From NCBI GenBank assembly GCA_943325205.2, contig CALPOM020000003.1:1-62781 (forward strand): a stretch of 62,781 bases of DNA. Reading direction: 5' to 3'. A program made the translations under genes and the position numbers. The notes below the pieces were generated by a model, which was not told the origin of the DNA, did no database searches, and saw nothing but the letters and a program-made list of their open reading frames with translations. Within the stretch, counting starts at the first letter, position 1. Each line of letters begins with the position of its first letter. Below, one piece after another: positions 11,345 through 20,447 of this stretch. This stretch comes from Thermoflexus hugenholtzii JAD2 (GTDB lineage: Bacteria > Pseudomonadota > Gammaproteobacteria > Burkholderiales > Burkholderiaceae).

Positions 11345-12382
11345 ATGGCACTGATTCCGGTAACAATTCTCACTGGCTTTTTAGGCAGTGGAAAAACCAC
11401 CTTACTTAAACACATCTTAACGACTAATCACGGTAAGAAGATTGCCGTCATTGAAAATGAGTTTGGCGAAGAAAATATTGATAATGAAATTTTGATCCAA
11501 GAGAGTAATGAGCAAATTGTTCAAATGAGTAATGGTTGTGTTTGTTGTACTATTCGTGGCGACTTAGTAGAAGCGTTAAAGCAGCTCTGGGATCAGCGCA
11601 AGAGTAAAACGATTCAATTTGAGCGGGTTGTGATAGAGACAACGGGGATTGCAAATCCAGGGCCGGTTGCCCAAACTTTTTTTATGGATGATGATGTGGC
11701 TGATCATTATGTGTTGGACGCCATAGTAACTTTAGTAGATGCCAAGCATGGAGACGCCCAGTTAAGTGAGCATGAAGAGGCGCAAGCACAGGTCGGGTTT
11801 GCTGATCAGATTTTTATTACGAAGACGGATGTGGTGGATGAAAAAACGCGTAGTGCATTAAGAAATCGCTTAATTCATATGAATCCCAAAGCGCCCATTA
11901 AAGAAATTCAACAAGGCGTTGTTAATTTAGATGAGGTTTTTGACCTGCACGGATTTAATTTGAACGCAAAATTAGATATTGATCCGCATTTTTTAGCCCA
12001 AGATAACCATGATGACTGCGGCCACGATCATGGTCACGAACATCATGACCACCATCATGGACATGAGCATCACCACGGCCATACCGATAAAATTCAGTCA
12101 TTTGTATTTAGAAGTGAGCGACCTTTTGAGCATAAGAAGTTAGAAGACTTTTTAGGTGGCATTCTGAGCGTTTTTGGTCCTAAACTCATGAGATATAAGG
12201 GAGTTTTATACATCAAGGGATCTAATCGTAAGGTGGTTTTGCAAGGCGTCCATGAAATGATGGGGAGTGATATGGCAGGGCCATGGGCTGCAACTGAGCA
12301 AAAGCAAACGAAGATTGTTTTTATTGGGACTGATTTGCCAAAAGATACACTTTTGATGGGATTAGAGGGGTGTTTGGTGTAG
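11345..12382 (+). CDS. CobW-type GTP-dependent metallochaperone (COG0523)
   Basis: This G3E-family GTPase probably delivers metal, most likely zinc, to client proteins. The 345-residue product has Walker A GFLGSGKT (11-18), the conserved CxCC metal motif CVCC (65-68), ENEFGE, and a TKTD-type base-recognition motif. Residues 223-246 are almost entirely His, Asp, Glu and Gly, a metal-binding tail typical of zinc-handling members, followed by the CobW C-terminal domain. The client is unknown. It precedes dksA, whose zinc finger has lost most cysteines. There is no visible Zur box. Confidence 0.88.
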   Translation: MALIPVTILTGFLGSGKTTLLKHILTTNHGKKIAVIENEFGEENIDNEILIQESNEQIVQMSNGCVCCTIRGDLVEALKQLWDQRKSKTIQFERVVIETTGIANPGPVAQTFFMDDDVADHYVLDAIVTLVDAKHGDAQLSEHEEAQAQVGFADQIFITKTDVVDEKTRSALRNRLIHMNPKAPIKEIQQGVVNLDEVFDLHGFNLNAKLDIDPHFLAQDNHDDCGHDHGHEHHDHHHGHEHHHGHTDKIQSFVFRSERPFEHKKLEDFLGGILSVFGPKLMRYKGVLYIKGSNRKVVLQGVHEMMGSDMAGPWAATEQKQTKIVFIGTDLPKDTLLMGLEGCLV

Positions 12383-12456
12383 TCTACCAAGTGAAGTTAC
12401 AATTTGCCTTTAAATTTTGTCAAAGTTACAAGTTAGGAATGATTCGGGAATAAAAA

Positions 12457-12488
12457 TTGTAGAGTAATAAAAAGTGTGTAAATTACAC
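12457..12488 (+). promoter_or_regulatory. Candidate dksA promoter with overlapping palindrome
   Basis: TTGTAG (12457-12462) and TAAATT (12479-12484) are spaced 16 bases and resemble a sigma-70 promoter. The -10 lies inside a perfect dyad GTGTAAATTACAC (12476-12488), which could be an operator. A good ribosome-binding site (GGAG) sits eight bases before the dksA ATG. No experimental support. Confidence 0.35.
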
Positions 12489-12501
12489 AGGAGATACAAA
12501 T

Positions 12502-13257
12502 ATGGTTACAGTGGCGAAAAAGATCATTAAAAAAACTGGCTTGGCCAAGACTACTGAGGTAAAGCGTGTGGTAAAGGCTTTACCAATAGTAAAAGCTAAG
12601 TCCGCTATAAATGCAATGCCTGTTGCTAAGGTGGCGCCTGTGGCTAAGGCAGCGTCTGTGGCTAAGGCAAAGTCAGTAACTAAAGTATCGCCTGCGGTAA
12701 AGGCAAAAAAAGTAGTTCAGACCACACCGGCTGAAAAAATTAAACCAATCGTGGTAGCCAAAGTATCGGCCAGCACAGCAACTAACAAGAATGCAACAAA
12801 CAAATTGATGATTACCAAAGAAAAGAAGTCAACTGCCTCAATATCCTCAGAATTGATTACTGAAGCGGTATTAGTAAAAATGTCAGAAAAAGATTATATG
12901 AGTAAATCTCAGTTAGACTTTTTTAAGGAAAAACTAGCAAGATTGCGTGAAGATATTTTGAAAAATGCTGATACAACAACTGAAAATCTGCGCGATAATA
13001 TTTTGGTACCGGACCCTGCGGACCGTGCAACTATTGAAGAAGAGCACGCCCTTGAGTTAAGAACGCGGGATCGCGAACGCAAGCTTTTGAAAAAAGTCGA
13101 ACAAGCCTTGGCTCGCATTGAATCTGGAGATTATGGGTGGTGTGAGGAGACTGGTGAGGCAATTGGTGTGGCGCGTTTATTGGCTAGGCCAACCGCAAAT
13201 CTTTCCCTTGAGGCTCAGGAGCGTAGGGAGTTAAGACAGAAACTTTTTGGGGACTAA
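12502..13257 (+). CDS. dksA: RNA polymerase-binding transcription factor DksA with Lys/Ala-rich N-terminal tail
   Basis: DksA binds the RNA polymerase secondary channel and, with ppGpp, reprogrammes rRNA and amino-acid promoters. The C-terminal ~135 residues are a standard DksA core: coiled coil with the acidic tip DPADRA and the globular end. Only Cys214 of the four zinc-finger cysteines remains; Thr217, Ser235 and Ala238 replace the others, a variant I recall from other Burkholderiales. The first ~110 residues are a Lys/Ala/Val tail with a hexapeptide repeat (VAKVAP, VAKAAS, VAKAKS and similar), encoded by five imperfect 18-base repeats at 12622-12711. Confidence 0.9.
   Translation: MVTVAKKIIKKTGLAKTTEVKRVVKALPIVKAKSAINAMPVAKVAPVAKAASVAKAKSVTKVSPAVKAKKVVQTTPAEKIKPIVVAKVSASTATNKNATNKLMITKEKKSTASISSELITEAVLVKMSEKDYMSKSQLDFFKEKLARLREDILKNADTTTENLRDNILVPDPADRATIEEEHALELRTRDRERKLLKKVEQALARIESGDYGWCEETGEAIGVARLLARPTANLSLEAQERRELRQKLFGD
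12622..12711 (+). repeat. Five imperfect 18-bp tandem repeats in the dksA tail
   Basis: Units start at 12622, 12640, 12658, 12676 and 12694 and encode variants of V-A-K-x-x-x. The first three are closely alike (GTGGCTAAGG core); the last two are more diverged. In-frame repeat number could vary between strains and change tail length. Confidence 0.75.
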
Positions 13258-13259
13258 AC

Positions 13260-13276
13260 AAGAAAAGCGTTTTCTT
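13260..13276 (+). terminator. Weak hairpin after dksA
   Basis: Two bases after the dksA stop, seven bases AAGAAAA pair with TTTTCTT across a GCG loop. The stem is AT-only, so it would be a weak intrinsic terminator at best. AAAGCGT here (13264-13270) can alternatively pair with ACGCTTT about 30 bases downstream. Confidence 0.25.
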
Positions 13277-13325
13277 CTAGTATTTGTTAATGATTTAAAG
13301 ACGCTTTCACGTTGTAGATAGACCA

Positions 13326-13415
13326 CCAAGTTTTCTAATTCCAATTAAAAATTGAAAATACTAATGAATTGTTGACTATGGGAGAGTATATTAGCAATAT
13401 TCTGCGAAAACTTGG
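13326..13415. repeat. Perfect 10-bp inverted repeat in dksA-argB gap
   Basis: CCAAGTTTTC (13326-13335) is exactly complementary to GAAAACTTGG (13406-13415), with 70 bases between that themselves contain CAATTAAAAATTG. If transcribed it would fold into a long-stem RNA. The surrounding 210-base gap holds no open reading frame I would support. Confidence 0.5.
13372..13401 (+). promoter_or_regulatory. Candidate argB promoter
   Basis: TTGACT (13372-13377) followed after 18 bases by AATATT (13396-13401) resembles a sigma-70 promoter about 70 bases upstream of argB. The downstream arm of the inverted repeat at 13406-13415 would lie at the start of the transcript. Confidence 0.35.
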
Positions 13416-13467
13416 AATACCTGTAAAGACATCTTCTTTTATTAATTTACATCCTATTTAAATAACC

Positions 13468-14370
13468 ATGGAACATAAAGACCTAAGTCTTGGCGATATT
13501 GCGCCGGCCTTAAAAGCAGAAATACTTGCTGAGGCATTACCGTATATTCGTCAGTATCATGGTAAGACAATCGTGATTAAGTATGGTGGAAACGCGATGA
13601 TTGAAGAGCGCTTAAAAGAAAGTTTTGCGCGGGATGTGATTCTTTTAAAACTCGTTGGTATGAATCCGGTTGTGGTACATGGTGGTGGCCCCCAAATAGA
13701 TGACGCTCTAAGGAAAATCGGTAAAGAAGGAACTTTTGTTCAAGGCATGCGCGTAACCGATGATGAGACGATGGAAGTTGTCGAGTGGGTATTAGGTGGT
13801 GAGGTTCAGCAAGATATCGTGATGATGATTAACCAGTTTGGTGGCCAAGCTGTTGGATTAACCGGCAAGGATGGCGGGTTAATTAAAGCAAAAAAAATGT
13901 TAATGACCGATCGAAATGATGCTTCGAAATCGATTGATTTAGGTTTTGTAGGTGAAATTAGCTCTATTAATCCTGCTGTAGTTAAAGCCCTACAGGATGA
14001 TGCGTTTATCCCTGTTATTTCTCCCATCGGCTTTGGTGAGGACGGGCGAGCCTATAACATTAATGCGGATTTAGTGGCTGGGAAAATGGCCGAGATTTTA
14101 AATGCCGAAAAGCTAGTCATGATGACAAATATCCCTGGCGTGATGAATCGTGAGGGTGAATTACTCACCGATTTATCAGCTCAGGAAATTGATCGGTTAT
14201 TTGCAGATGGTACGATATCAGGTGGCATGTTACCAAAAATATCATCAGCCTTAGATGCTGCAAGAAGTGGCGTTCATTCAGTACATATTATTGATGGTAG
14301 GATTGAACATTCTTTATTATTAGAAATTCTAACTGAGCAAGCTTTTGGTACGATGATTCGTTCAAATTAA
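13468..14370 (+). CDS. argB: Acetylglutamate kinase
   Basis: ArgB phosphorylates N-acetylglutamate in arginine synthesis. The 300-residue product has the amino-acid kinase fold signatures: IKYGGNAM near residue 35, HGGGPQID near 70, the [12 protein letters not shown] nucleotide-site segment near 194, and GGMLPKI near 255. Length is typical. It is followed five bases later by slmA in the same direction. Confidence 0.96.
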   Translation: MEHKDLSLGDIAPALKAEILAEALPYIRQYHGKTIVIKYGGNAMIEERLKESFARDVILLKLVGMNPVVVHGGGPQIDDALRKIGKEGTFVQGMRVTDDETMEVVEWVLGGEVQQDIVMMINQFGGQAVGLTGKDGGLIKAKKMLMTDRNDASKSIDLGFVGEISSINPAVVKALQDDAFIPVISPIGFGEDGRAYNINADLVAGKMAEILNAEKLVMMTNIPGVMNREGELLTDLSAQEIDRLFADGTISGGMLPKISSALDAARSGVHSVHIIDGRIEHSLLLEILTEQAFGTMIRSN

Positions 14371-14374
14371 TTAT

Positions 14375-15025
14375 ATGAATTCAGATAACTCTTCAACAAG
14401 CAATCCTCTACTAGTTGGAAGTGAGCAATCTGCTCCAGCGCGCAAGAGGCCAAAGCCAGGGGAGAGGCGCGTGCAGATTCTGCAAGCCTTAGCTGAAATG
14501 CTTGAGAACCCCCAAGGAGAAAGAGTTACCACGGCAGCATTAGCTGCGAAAATTCAAGTTTCAGAGGCGGCTTTATATCGACATTTTGCGAGCAAAGCGC
14601 AAATGTTTGATGGTTTGATTGCCTTCATTGAGCAGAGTATTTTTGGCTTAATTAATCAAATTATTGCTAAAGAGGATGATGGGCAAAAGCAAATATATGA
14701 GATTGCCATGATGCTTTTAGCTTTTTCGGAAAAAAATCCAGGGATGACACGAGTCTTGTTAGGGGACTCATTATTTCAAGAAGACGCCAGGTTGCAAGAA
14801 CGCATCAACCAAGTTTTAGAACGCGTTGAAGCCTCACTTAAACAGTCTTTTCGGATTTTGCAAACACAGCACCAGAGCAATTGGGTGACTGAAGATATAG
14901 GCCAACGTTCAGCCTTAATTATGGCAGTTGTTATAGGTCGTTGGCATCGATTTGCGCGTAGTGGATTTACCAAATCTCCGCTTGATAACGCACCAGCATC
15001 CTTGAAGGTACTTCTTTTTGCATGA
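14375..15025 (+). CDS. slmA: Nucleoid occlusion factor SlmA (TetR family)
   Basis: SlmA binds specific chromosomal sites and blocks FtsZ assembly over the nucleoid. The 216-residue product has an N-terminal TetR-type helix-turn-helix ([13 protein letters not shown] through [16 protein letters not shown], about 28-77) and the SlmA-type C-terminal helices including [16 protein letters not shown] 25-residue low-complexity N-terminal extension precedes the DNA-binding domain. It overlaps metX by four bases. Confidence 0.88.
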   Translation: MNSDNSSTSNPLLVGSEQSAPARKRPKPGERRVQILQALAEMLENPQGERVTTAALAAKIQVSEAALYRHFASKAQMFDGLIAFIEQSIFGLINQIIAKEDDGQKQIYEIAMMLLAFSEKNPGMTRVLLGDSLFQEDARLQERINQVLERVEASLKQSFRILQTQHQSNWVTEDIGQRSALIMAVVIGRWHRFARSGFTKSPLDNAPASLKVLLFA

Positions 15026-16155
15026 GCAGTATGCAAACCAAGCTGTACTCACTTGAATTTACAAAAGCTCTGCCCTTAAAGAGTGGCGCGCATTTTGGCC
15101 CCTATACTTTAAAAGTTGAAACATACGGAACCCTCAATGCCAAAAAATCAAATGCCGTATTAATTTGTCATGCCTTAAATGCTTCGCATCATGTTGCAGG
15201 GGTTAACGATAATGGCCAGACAGGTTGGTGGGATAACATGGTTGGGCCTGGTAAGCCTGTTGATACAAACCATTTTTTTGTCATCGGAATTAATAATTTA
15301 GGATCTTGTTTTGGCTCTACGGGCCCCATGAGTCCCGATCCAGCAACAGGTATTCCTTATGGAGCTAGTTTTCCGATTTTGACTGTAGAAGACTGGGTGC
15401 TTTCACAATCCTATGTGGCCGATTACTTTGGGGTACAGAAATTTGCTGCAGTTATGGGGGGCAGCCTTGGTGGGATGCAGGCAATCGCTTGGGGAATGAT
15501 GTTCCCAGAGCGCGTCGGGCATTGTATCGTGATTGCCTCTTCGGCGAATTTGTCAGCGCAGAATATCGCCTTCAACGAAATTGCACGTAATGCCATTATG
15601 AGTGACCCAGACTTTCATCAAGGGAATTTCTATGCCCATGCTGTTGTCCCCAAAAGTGGTTTACGGGTAGCTAGGATGATTGGTCATATTACGTATTTAT
15701 CCAATGATGATATGGCCGAAAAATTTGGGCGCGTATTACGTCGACCAACAGGTGCTAAGCAAGATTATCAATTTAGTTTTGATACGGAATTTGAAGTAGA
15801 AAGCTATTTACGTTATCAAGGTGACAAATTTGCAGATTATTTCGACGCGAATACCTATTTACTGATAACTAGAGCACTGGACTATTTTGACCCTGCGATG
15901 GACTATGAGAATGACCTTTCAAAGGCTTTTGTTAATGTACAAGCAAATTTTTTGGTGATAAGTTTTTCTACCGATTGGCGTTTTGCGCCCCAGCGAAGTC
16001 GAGAAATTGTGAAGGCATTACTGGATAATAAACATCGTGTAGCTTATGCAGAGATTGATGCGCCGCATGGGCACGATGCATTTTTACTAGATGATGCAAG
16101 GTATCATGCACTAATCCAGTCATATTTTGTCAAGATGCAAGGAGAATTTAATTGA
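15022..16155 (+). CDS. metX: Homoserine O-acyltransferase MetX
   Basis: MetX activates homoserine for methionine synthesis using acetyl-CoA or succinyl-CoA; many proteobacterial MetX proteins use succinyl-CoA, and the sequence alone does not settle it here. The 377-residue alpha/beta-hydrolase-fold protein has nucleophile Ser148 in GGSLGG and probable triad partners Asp318 (STDWRF) and His351 (GHDAF). It is coupled to metW by a four-base overlap, the classic metXW pair. Confidence 0.95.
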   Translation: MSSMQTKLYSLEFTKALPLKSGAHFGPYTLKVETYGTLNAKKSNAVLICHALNASHHVAGVNDNGQTGWWDNMVGPGKPVDTNHFFVIGINNLGSCFGSTGPMSPDPATGIPYGASFPILTVEDWVLSQSYVADYFGVQKFAAVMGGSLGGMQAIAWGMMFPERVGHCIVIASSANLSAQNIAFNEIARNAIMSDPDFHQGNFYAHAVVPKSGLRVARMIGHITYLSNDDMAEKFGRVLRRPTGAKQDYQFSFDTEFEVESYLRYQGDKFADYFDANTYLLITRALDYFDPAMDYENDLSKAFVNVQANFLVISFSTDWRFAPQRSREIVKALLDNKHRVAYAEIDAPHGHDAFLLDDARYHALIQSYFVKMQGEFN

Positions 16156-16745
16156 GCTTTGAGGCTATTCGGGCTGATTTTTCTGCGATTGCAAATTGGG
16201 TTAAGCCGAATTCAACTCTTTTAGACTTGGGGTGTGGTGACGGTGTATTTTTAGAGTACATACGCCATGCCAAACAAGTTAAAACATATGGCGTTGAAAT
16301 CTCGGACGAGCAAGTCTTAGCCTGCGTAGCCAAAAATTTAGATGTGATTCAGCAGGACTTAGAGGGTGGGCTGGCACTTTTTGAAGATCAAAGTTTTGAT
16401 ACCGTAGTTCTCTCTCAAACATTGCAAACGATTCATCAGACTGAGGCTATTTTGCGAGAAGTCGTTCGGGTTGGTAAAGAATGTGTAGTTTCTTTTCCAA
16501 ACTTTGCGCATTGGTCACATCGCGTGGCCGTTTTTATGGGCCATATGCCTGTGTCTAAATCCTTGCCTTACGATTGGTACAACACCCCCAATGTCAGAGT
16601 TTTAACGATTAAGGACTTTGAGTCCTTAGCAAGCAAGATCGGTATTCGGATACTTGACCGTGTAGTTTTACATGATAGTCAAGAAGTCAAATGGGGCGCT
16701 AATCTATTTGGTAGCCTAGCAATCTATCGAGTTGGGCGAACCTAA
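16152..16745 (+). CDS. metW: Methionine biosynthesis protein MetW
   Basis: MetW is a small methyltransferase-fold protein encoded with MetX and thought to support its activity. The 197-residue product has the SAM-binding motif LDLGCGDG at about residues 24-31 and the family segment SFPNFAHW. The start is TTG at 16152, overlapping the metX stop as TTGA; no closer ATG fits the family N-terminus. Confidence 0.94.
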   Translation: MSFEAIRADFSAIANWVKPNSTLLDLGCGDGVFLEYIRHAKQVKTYGVEISDEQVLACVAKNLDVIQQDLEGGLALFEDQSFDTVVLSQTLQTIHQTEAILREVVRVGKECVVSFPNFAHWSHRVAVFMGHMPVSKSLPYDWYNTPNVRVLTIKDFESLASKIGIRILDRVVLHDSQEVKWGANLFGSLAIYRVGRT

Positions 16746-16750
16746 AGAAT

Positions 16751-18121
16751 ATGGCACCAGTTGGCCATAACTCACCAAGCCAAGCTAAAAAAAGCACTTG
16801 GCTCGAAATTTTTAAGTCCTATACAGAAATTCGAACATGTCGCATGTTTTTTTTAGGTTTTTCGGCTGGCTTGCCATTACTCCTCGTGCTTGGTACTTTG
16901 GGATTTTGGTTACGTGAAGCGGGCATAGAACGAAGTACGATTGGCTTTTTGTCCTGGATTGGCCTGATTTATGGTTTTAAATGGTTATGGTCACCATTAG
17001 TCGATCGATTGCCGATTCCCTTTTTAACAAACTACTTTGGTAGAAGAAGAGCTTGGTTATTATTTGGACAAGCAATGATCGTTGCTGGCTTAATTGGTAT
17101 GTCTTTGATTGATCCAATAGCCCATTTAAATTATTTGGTTTGGTGTGCTTTATTCGTGGCCTTTGGATCGGCCACGCAAGACATAGCCTTAGATGCGTAC
17201 CGGATTGAATCTGCAGAAGTTGATCACCAAGGCGTATTGGCTGCGGCCTATCAAACGGGCTATCGTTTAGCAATGATTTGGGCTGGTGCTGGCGTCTTAT
17301 GGATTGCTGCGCGTTCTCAATTAGAGATAAGTGGGATATATGAAGCTAGGGCGTGGCAATTTGCATATTTGTGTATGGCAATGTCTATGTTTGTCGGAGT
17401 GATTACAGTATTTTTTTCTCCAGAAAAACGGCTTGCGGTTTTACATCGATCATTAGGGCCGAAGCGTTGGTTACAGGAGTTTTTTATAGAGCCATTTGCG
17501 GAGTTTATACGGCGTTATCGTTGGCACGCTATTTTAATTTTGAGTCTCATTGCTGTTTACCGAATTAGTGATGTGGTGATGGGAATTATGGCAAATCCCT
17601 TTTACGTAGATATGGGATATAGCAAAGATGAAGTAGCAACTGTTTCGAAAATATATGGTGTGTTGATGACATTAGTTGGGGCATTTATTGGTGGGGGTCT
17701 TACCGTTCGCTTTGGTGTATTACGCATGCTCATGGTCGGAGCAGTCTTATCAGCTCTCAGTAATTTATTATTTGCTTGGTTAGCTACCAGAGGCCATGAC
17801 TTACAAGGGCTAATTTTTGTTATTTCAGCGGATAATTTAAGTTCAGGAATTGCTTCGGCCGCCTTTATTGCTTATTTATCGTCTCTAACCAATGTCACCT
17901 ATAGTGCCACGCAATATGCACTTTTTAGTTCGATGATGTTACTTATCCCCAAATGGTTAGCGGGCTTTTCTGGACTGTATGTGGACAATTTTGGTTATGG
18001 ATGGTTTTTTAGTATGACGGCATTACTTGGCTTGCCAGTATTAGTTCTTGTCTGGTTTGTCAGTCGACAAGGCCTGCCAGAAAATAACGCCTTTGCAACA
18101 GCTCATTTACCGAGTGAGTAA
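16751..18121 (+). CDS. ampG: AmpG-family muropeptide permease
   Basis: AmpG imports anhydromuropeptides for wall recycling. The 456-residue product has about 12-14 membrane helices and the AmpG-type N-terminal region (FFLGFSAGLPLLLVLGTLGFWLRE in part), with FGSATQDIALDAYRIE in the fourth helix region, a strong family marker. It closes the argB-slmA-metXW run and converges on xth with a 19-base overlap. Substrate is assigned by family only. Confidence 0.9.
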   Translation: MAPVGHNSPSQAKKSTWLEIFKSYTEIRTCRMFFLGFSAGLPLLLVLGTLGFWLREAGIERSTIGFLSWIGLIYGFKWLWSPLVDRLPIPFLTNYFGRRRAWLLFGQAMIVAGLIGMSLIDPIAHLNYLVWCALFVAFGSATQDIALDAYRIESAEVDHQGVLAAAYQTGYRLAMIWAGAGVLWIAARSQLEISGIYEARAWQFAYLCMAMSMFVGVITVFFSPEKRLAVLHRSLGPKRWLQEFFIEPFAEFIRRYRWHAILILSLIAVYRISDVVMGIMANPFYVDMGYSKDEVATVSKIYGVLMTLVGAFIGGGLTVRFGVLRMLMVGAVLSALSNLLFAWLATRGHDLQGLIFVISADNLSSGIASAAFIAYLSSLTNVTYSATQYALFSSMMLLIPKWLAGFSGLYVDNFGYGWFFSMTALLGLPVLVLVWFVSRQGLPENNAFATAHLPSE

Positions 18122-18891
18122 TCATAATCAACGATAAGTGGAGCATGGTCGGAGAAGCGCGTATCTTTATAAACTGTTACTTTTTTGGCTAATTGAGCAA
18201 TTGCTGGGGTAGCGATTTGATAATCAATACGCCAACCAACATTATTGTTATATGCCTGCCCGCGCTGGCTCCACCAGGTGTAGCAGGTTTGAGTGGCGCC
18301 GGGCTCTAAGGCTCGATAAACATCACAAAATCCCACCTGTGAAAATAAGTGGGTAAGCCAAGCTCTTTCTTCGGGAAGAAAGCCTGAATTCTTCAAATTA
18401 CCTTGCCAGTTTTTTAGATCAACCTCTTGGTGAGCAATATTCATATCACCGCATAAGAGTACGTCCATACCGGCATTTTTAAGGTCTTGAAGATGTGGTA
18501 GGAACACTTTCAAAAAGCGCCATTTGGCCTCTTGACGATCTGGTGAGCTTGATCCGGAGGGGAAGTAGGCGCTGATAATCCAAAGTTTTCCAAAACGCAG
18601 GGCGGTATATCTTCCCTCTTGATCGAACTCGAATTCTCCAAAACCAATTTGAATCTCATCTGGAGTATGCTTAGAATAGATACCAGTTCCGCTATAACCT
18701 TTTTTCTGGGCAAATTGAAATACCCCTTGATAGTTTGAAGGATTTAATAATTCTGGAGATAAATCGGCTGACTGTGCTTTAATTTCTTGTAAACAAATGA
18801 GGTCAGCATGGGTAGTTTGTAACCACTCTATAAAGCCCTTTTTTGCCGCAGATCTTAAACCATTTACATTCGCAGTTATTATTCTTAACAT
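18103..18891 (-). CDS. xth: Exodeoxyribonuclease III / AP endonuclease
   Basis: This enzyme cuts DNA at abasic sites in base-excision repair. The 262-residue product has the exonuclease-endonuclease-phosphatase motifs: ITANVNGLRSA at the start, LQEIKAQ (metal-binding Glu), GDMNIAH, and the C-terminal WRIDYQIA and FSDHAPLIVDYD. The start codon at 18891 overlaps that of pyrE on the opposite strand within CATG. Confidence 0.96.
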   Translation of the reverse strand: MLRIITANVNGLRSAAKKGFIEWLQTTHADLICLQEIKAQSADLSPELLNPSNYQGVFQFAQKKGYSGTGIYSKHTPDEIQIGFGEFEFDQEGRYTALRFGKLWIISAYFPSGSSSPDRQEAKWRFLKVFLPHLQDLKNAGMDVLLCGDMNIAHQEVDLKNWQGNLKNSGFLPEERAWLTHLFSQVGFCDVYRALEPGATQTCYTWWSQRGQAYNNNVGWRIDYQIATPAIAQLAKKVTVYKDTRFSDHAPLIVDYDYSLGK

Positions 18892-19552
18892 GACATCTCA
18901 TTCATCTGAATTTATTCAATTTGCCCTAGAATCAAAAGTTTTATCTTTTGGTTCTTTTAAGACCAAGGCTGGTCGTATTTCACCCTATTTTTTTAATGCG
19001 GGAGACTTTAATGACGGCGATCGGCTTCGGGCCTTAGGGCAATTTTACGCTCGCGCATTAGTCCATGCTGGAATTTCTTTTGAGATGTTATTTGGGCCAG
19101 CATATAAAGGAATCACTTTGGCTGCAACGACTGCCATTGCTTTGGCACAAATGGGTCAAAGCGTGCCTTTTTCATACAATCGTAAAGAGGTGAAGGATCA
19201 TGGCGAGGGTGGCATGATCGTTGGTGCGCCCCTAAAAGGTCGGGTGGTTATTGTTGATGATGTGATTTCAGCGGGTACGAGTGTACGTGAGTCTGTTGCT
19301 ATGATTGCGGCCGCTGGAGCGACGCCTTGTGCTGTTTTGATTGCCCTAGATCGGATGGAGAGATCTGGGGACGCTGTTCAAATTGGGAAATTCTCTGCTG
19401 TGCAGGATGTTCAAAACGAGTTTGGTATTCCAGTTTTAGCGATTGCAAACTTGCAGGATTTATTGGGTTTTTTACAAGCCAGTTCAGACCCGGCATTACA
19501 AACATTTCTACCGGCGGTAGAGGCATATGGCGCAAAGTATGGAATAACTTAA
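18890..19552 (+). CDS. pyrE: Orotate phosphoribosyltransferase
   Basis: PyrE joins orotate to PRPP in UMP synthesis. From the ATG at 18890 the product is 220 residues and begins MTSHSSEFIQFAL; the frame is open upstream through xth but those codons do not fit. It has the PRPP loop VVIVDDVISAGTSV (about 120-133) and the catalytic KEVKDHGEGG loop. The start codon overlaps that of xth, so its promoter must lie inside xth. Confidence 0.95.
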   Translation: MTSHSSEFIQFALESKVLSFGSFKTKAGRISPYFFNAGDFNDGDRLRALGQFYARALVHAGISFEMLFGPAYKGITLAATTAIALAQMGQSVPFSYNRKEVKDHGEGGMIVGAPLKGRVVIVDDVISAGTSVRESVAMIAAAGATPCAVLIALDRMERSGDAVQIGKFSAVQDVQNEFGIPVLAIANLQDLLGFLQASSDPALQTFLPAVEAYGAKYGIT

Positions 19553-20436
19553 ATTTCTGGCAAAGAAATTTTTCCATCGAAAACAGTTTTGGCAGGACCC
19601 GTCATGAATACTTCAGCTGACTGTCCTTGATTCATAAAGTCCCAATGAATATTGAGCACTCCACCACGGGTATTGACCGTCACGGGAGAATCAAGAAGAT
19701 TTTGCAAGACACCACTGACCGCTGCCGCACAAGCACCTGTCCCACAGGAAAGCGTTTCTCCTGAGCCCCTTTCAAAAACTCGGAGATTTATTGCATGACG
19801 CGAAAGGATTTCCATAAAACCTACGTTGACGCGTTTAGTGAAGGCGGGATGATGTTCAATCTTTGGCCCATATTCCAAAACCGGAGCATCTTGGCAGGAG
19901 TCCACAATAATGACTGCATGGGGATTGCCCATCGATAAAGTAGAGATCCAGATTGGGGCCTTTGCGGGTACAGGGGAATCTAATAATTGGTAAAGGTCGA
20001 TATGGCCACTAGTTTTTTGGGGCGAATGACCCGGTTCAAAGGGGATCTCCTGATGGGCCAAGATGGGCTTACCCATATTGACCTCTACTAGGCCATTATC
20101 AAACTCTTGAAGTGTTAGCACGGTATGTCGTACTTCTACCCGTAACAGTTTTTTATTTGAAAGGGCTTTTTCTCTCACAAATCGAACGAAACAACGCGAG
20201 CCATTGCCACACTGCTCGACTTCAGTACCATCGTGATTAATAATGCGGTATTTAAAATCGACATCCTTTAGGGAAGAATTTTCTACCAGTAAAATCTGAT
20301 CAGCTCCAATGCCAAAGTGACGATCTGCTAAAAACTGCCATTGGGCGGTACTAATTTGGCTTAAGTCTTGATGGATACCATCAATGACAATAAAGTCATT
20401 GCCGCAACCATGCATTTTAGTAAATTGCAAAATCAT
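19549..20436 (-). CDS. dapF: Diaminopimelate epimerase
   Basis: DapF converts LL- to meso-diaminopimelate for lysine and peptidoglycan. The 295-residue product has the paired catalytic cysteines Cys76 (QCGNGSR) and Cys231 (SCGTGAC), plus the N-terminal FTKMHGCGNDF motif. Its end overlaps that of pyrE by four bases. The two downstream-direction neighbours on the 5' side are acyltransferases, giving an order lpxL-type, lpxL-type, dapF. Confidence 0.96.
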   Translation of the reverse strand: MILQFTKMHGCGNDFIVIDGIHQDLSQISTAQWQFLADRHFGIGADQILLVENSSLKDVDFKYRIINHDGTEVEQCGNGSRCFVRFVREKALSNKKLLRVEVRHTVLTLQEFDNGLVEVNMGKPILAHQEIPFEPGHSPQKTSGHIDLYQLLDSPVPAKAPIWISTLSMGNPHAVIIVDSCQDAPVLEYGPKIEHHPAFTKRVNVGFMEILSRHAINLRVFERGSGETLSCGTGACAAAVSGVLQNLLDSPVTVNTRGGVLNIHWDFMNQGQSAEVFMTGPAKTVFDGKISLPEI

Positions 20437-20447
20437 TAAAAGCCTTA

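Noticed and set aside
12094-12390. 98-residue minus-strand frame opposite the CobW-type gene
   Set aside because: Composition is that of a reverse-strand shadow; no ribosome-binding site or recognisable domain.
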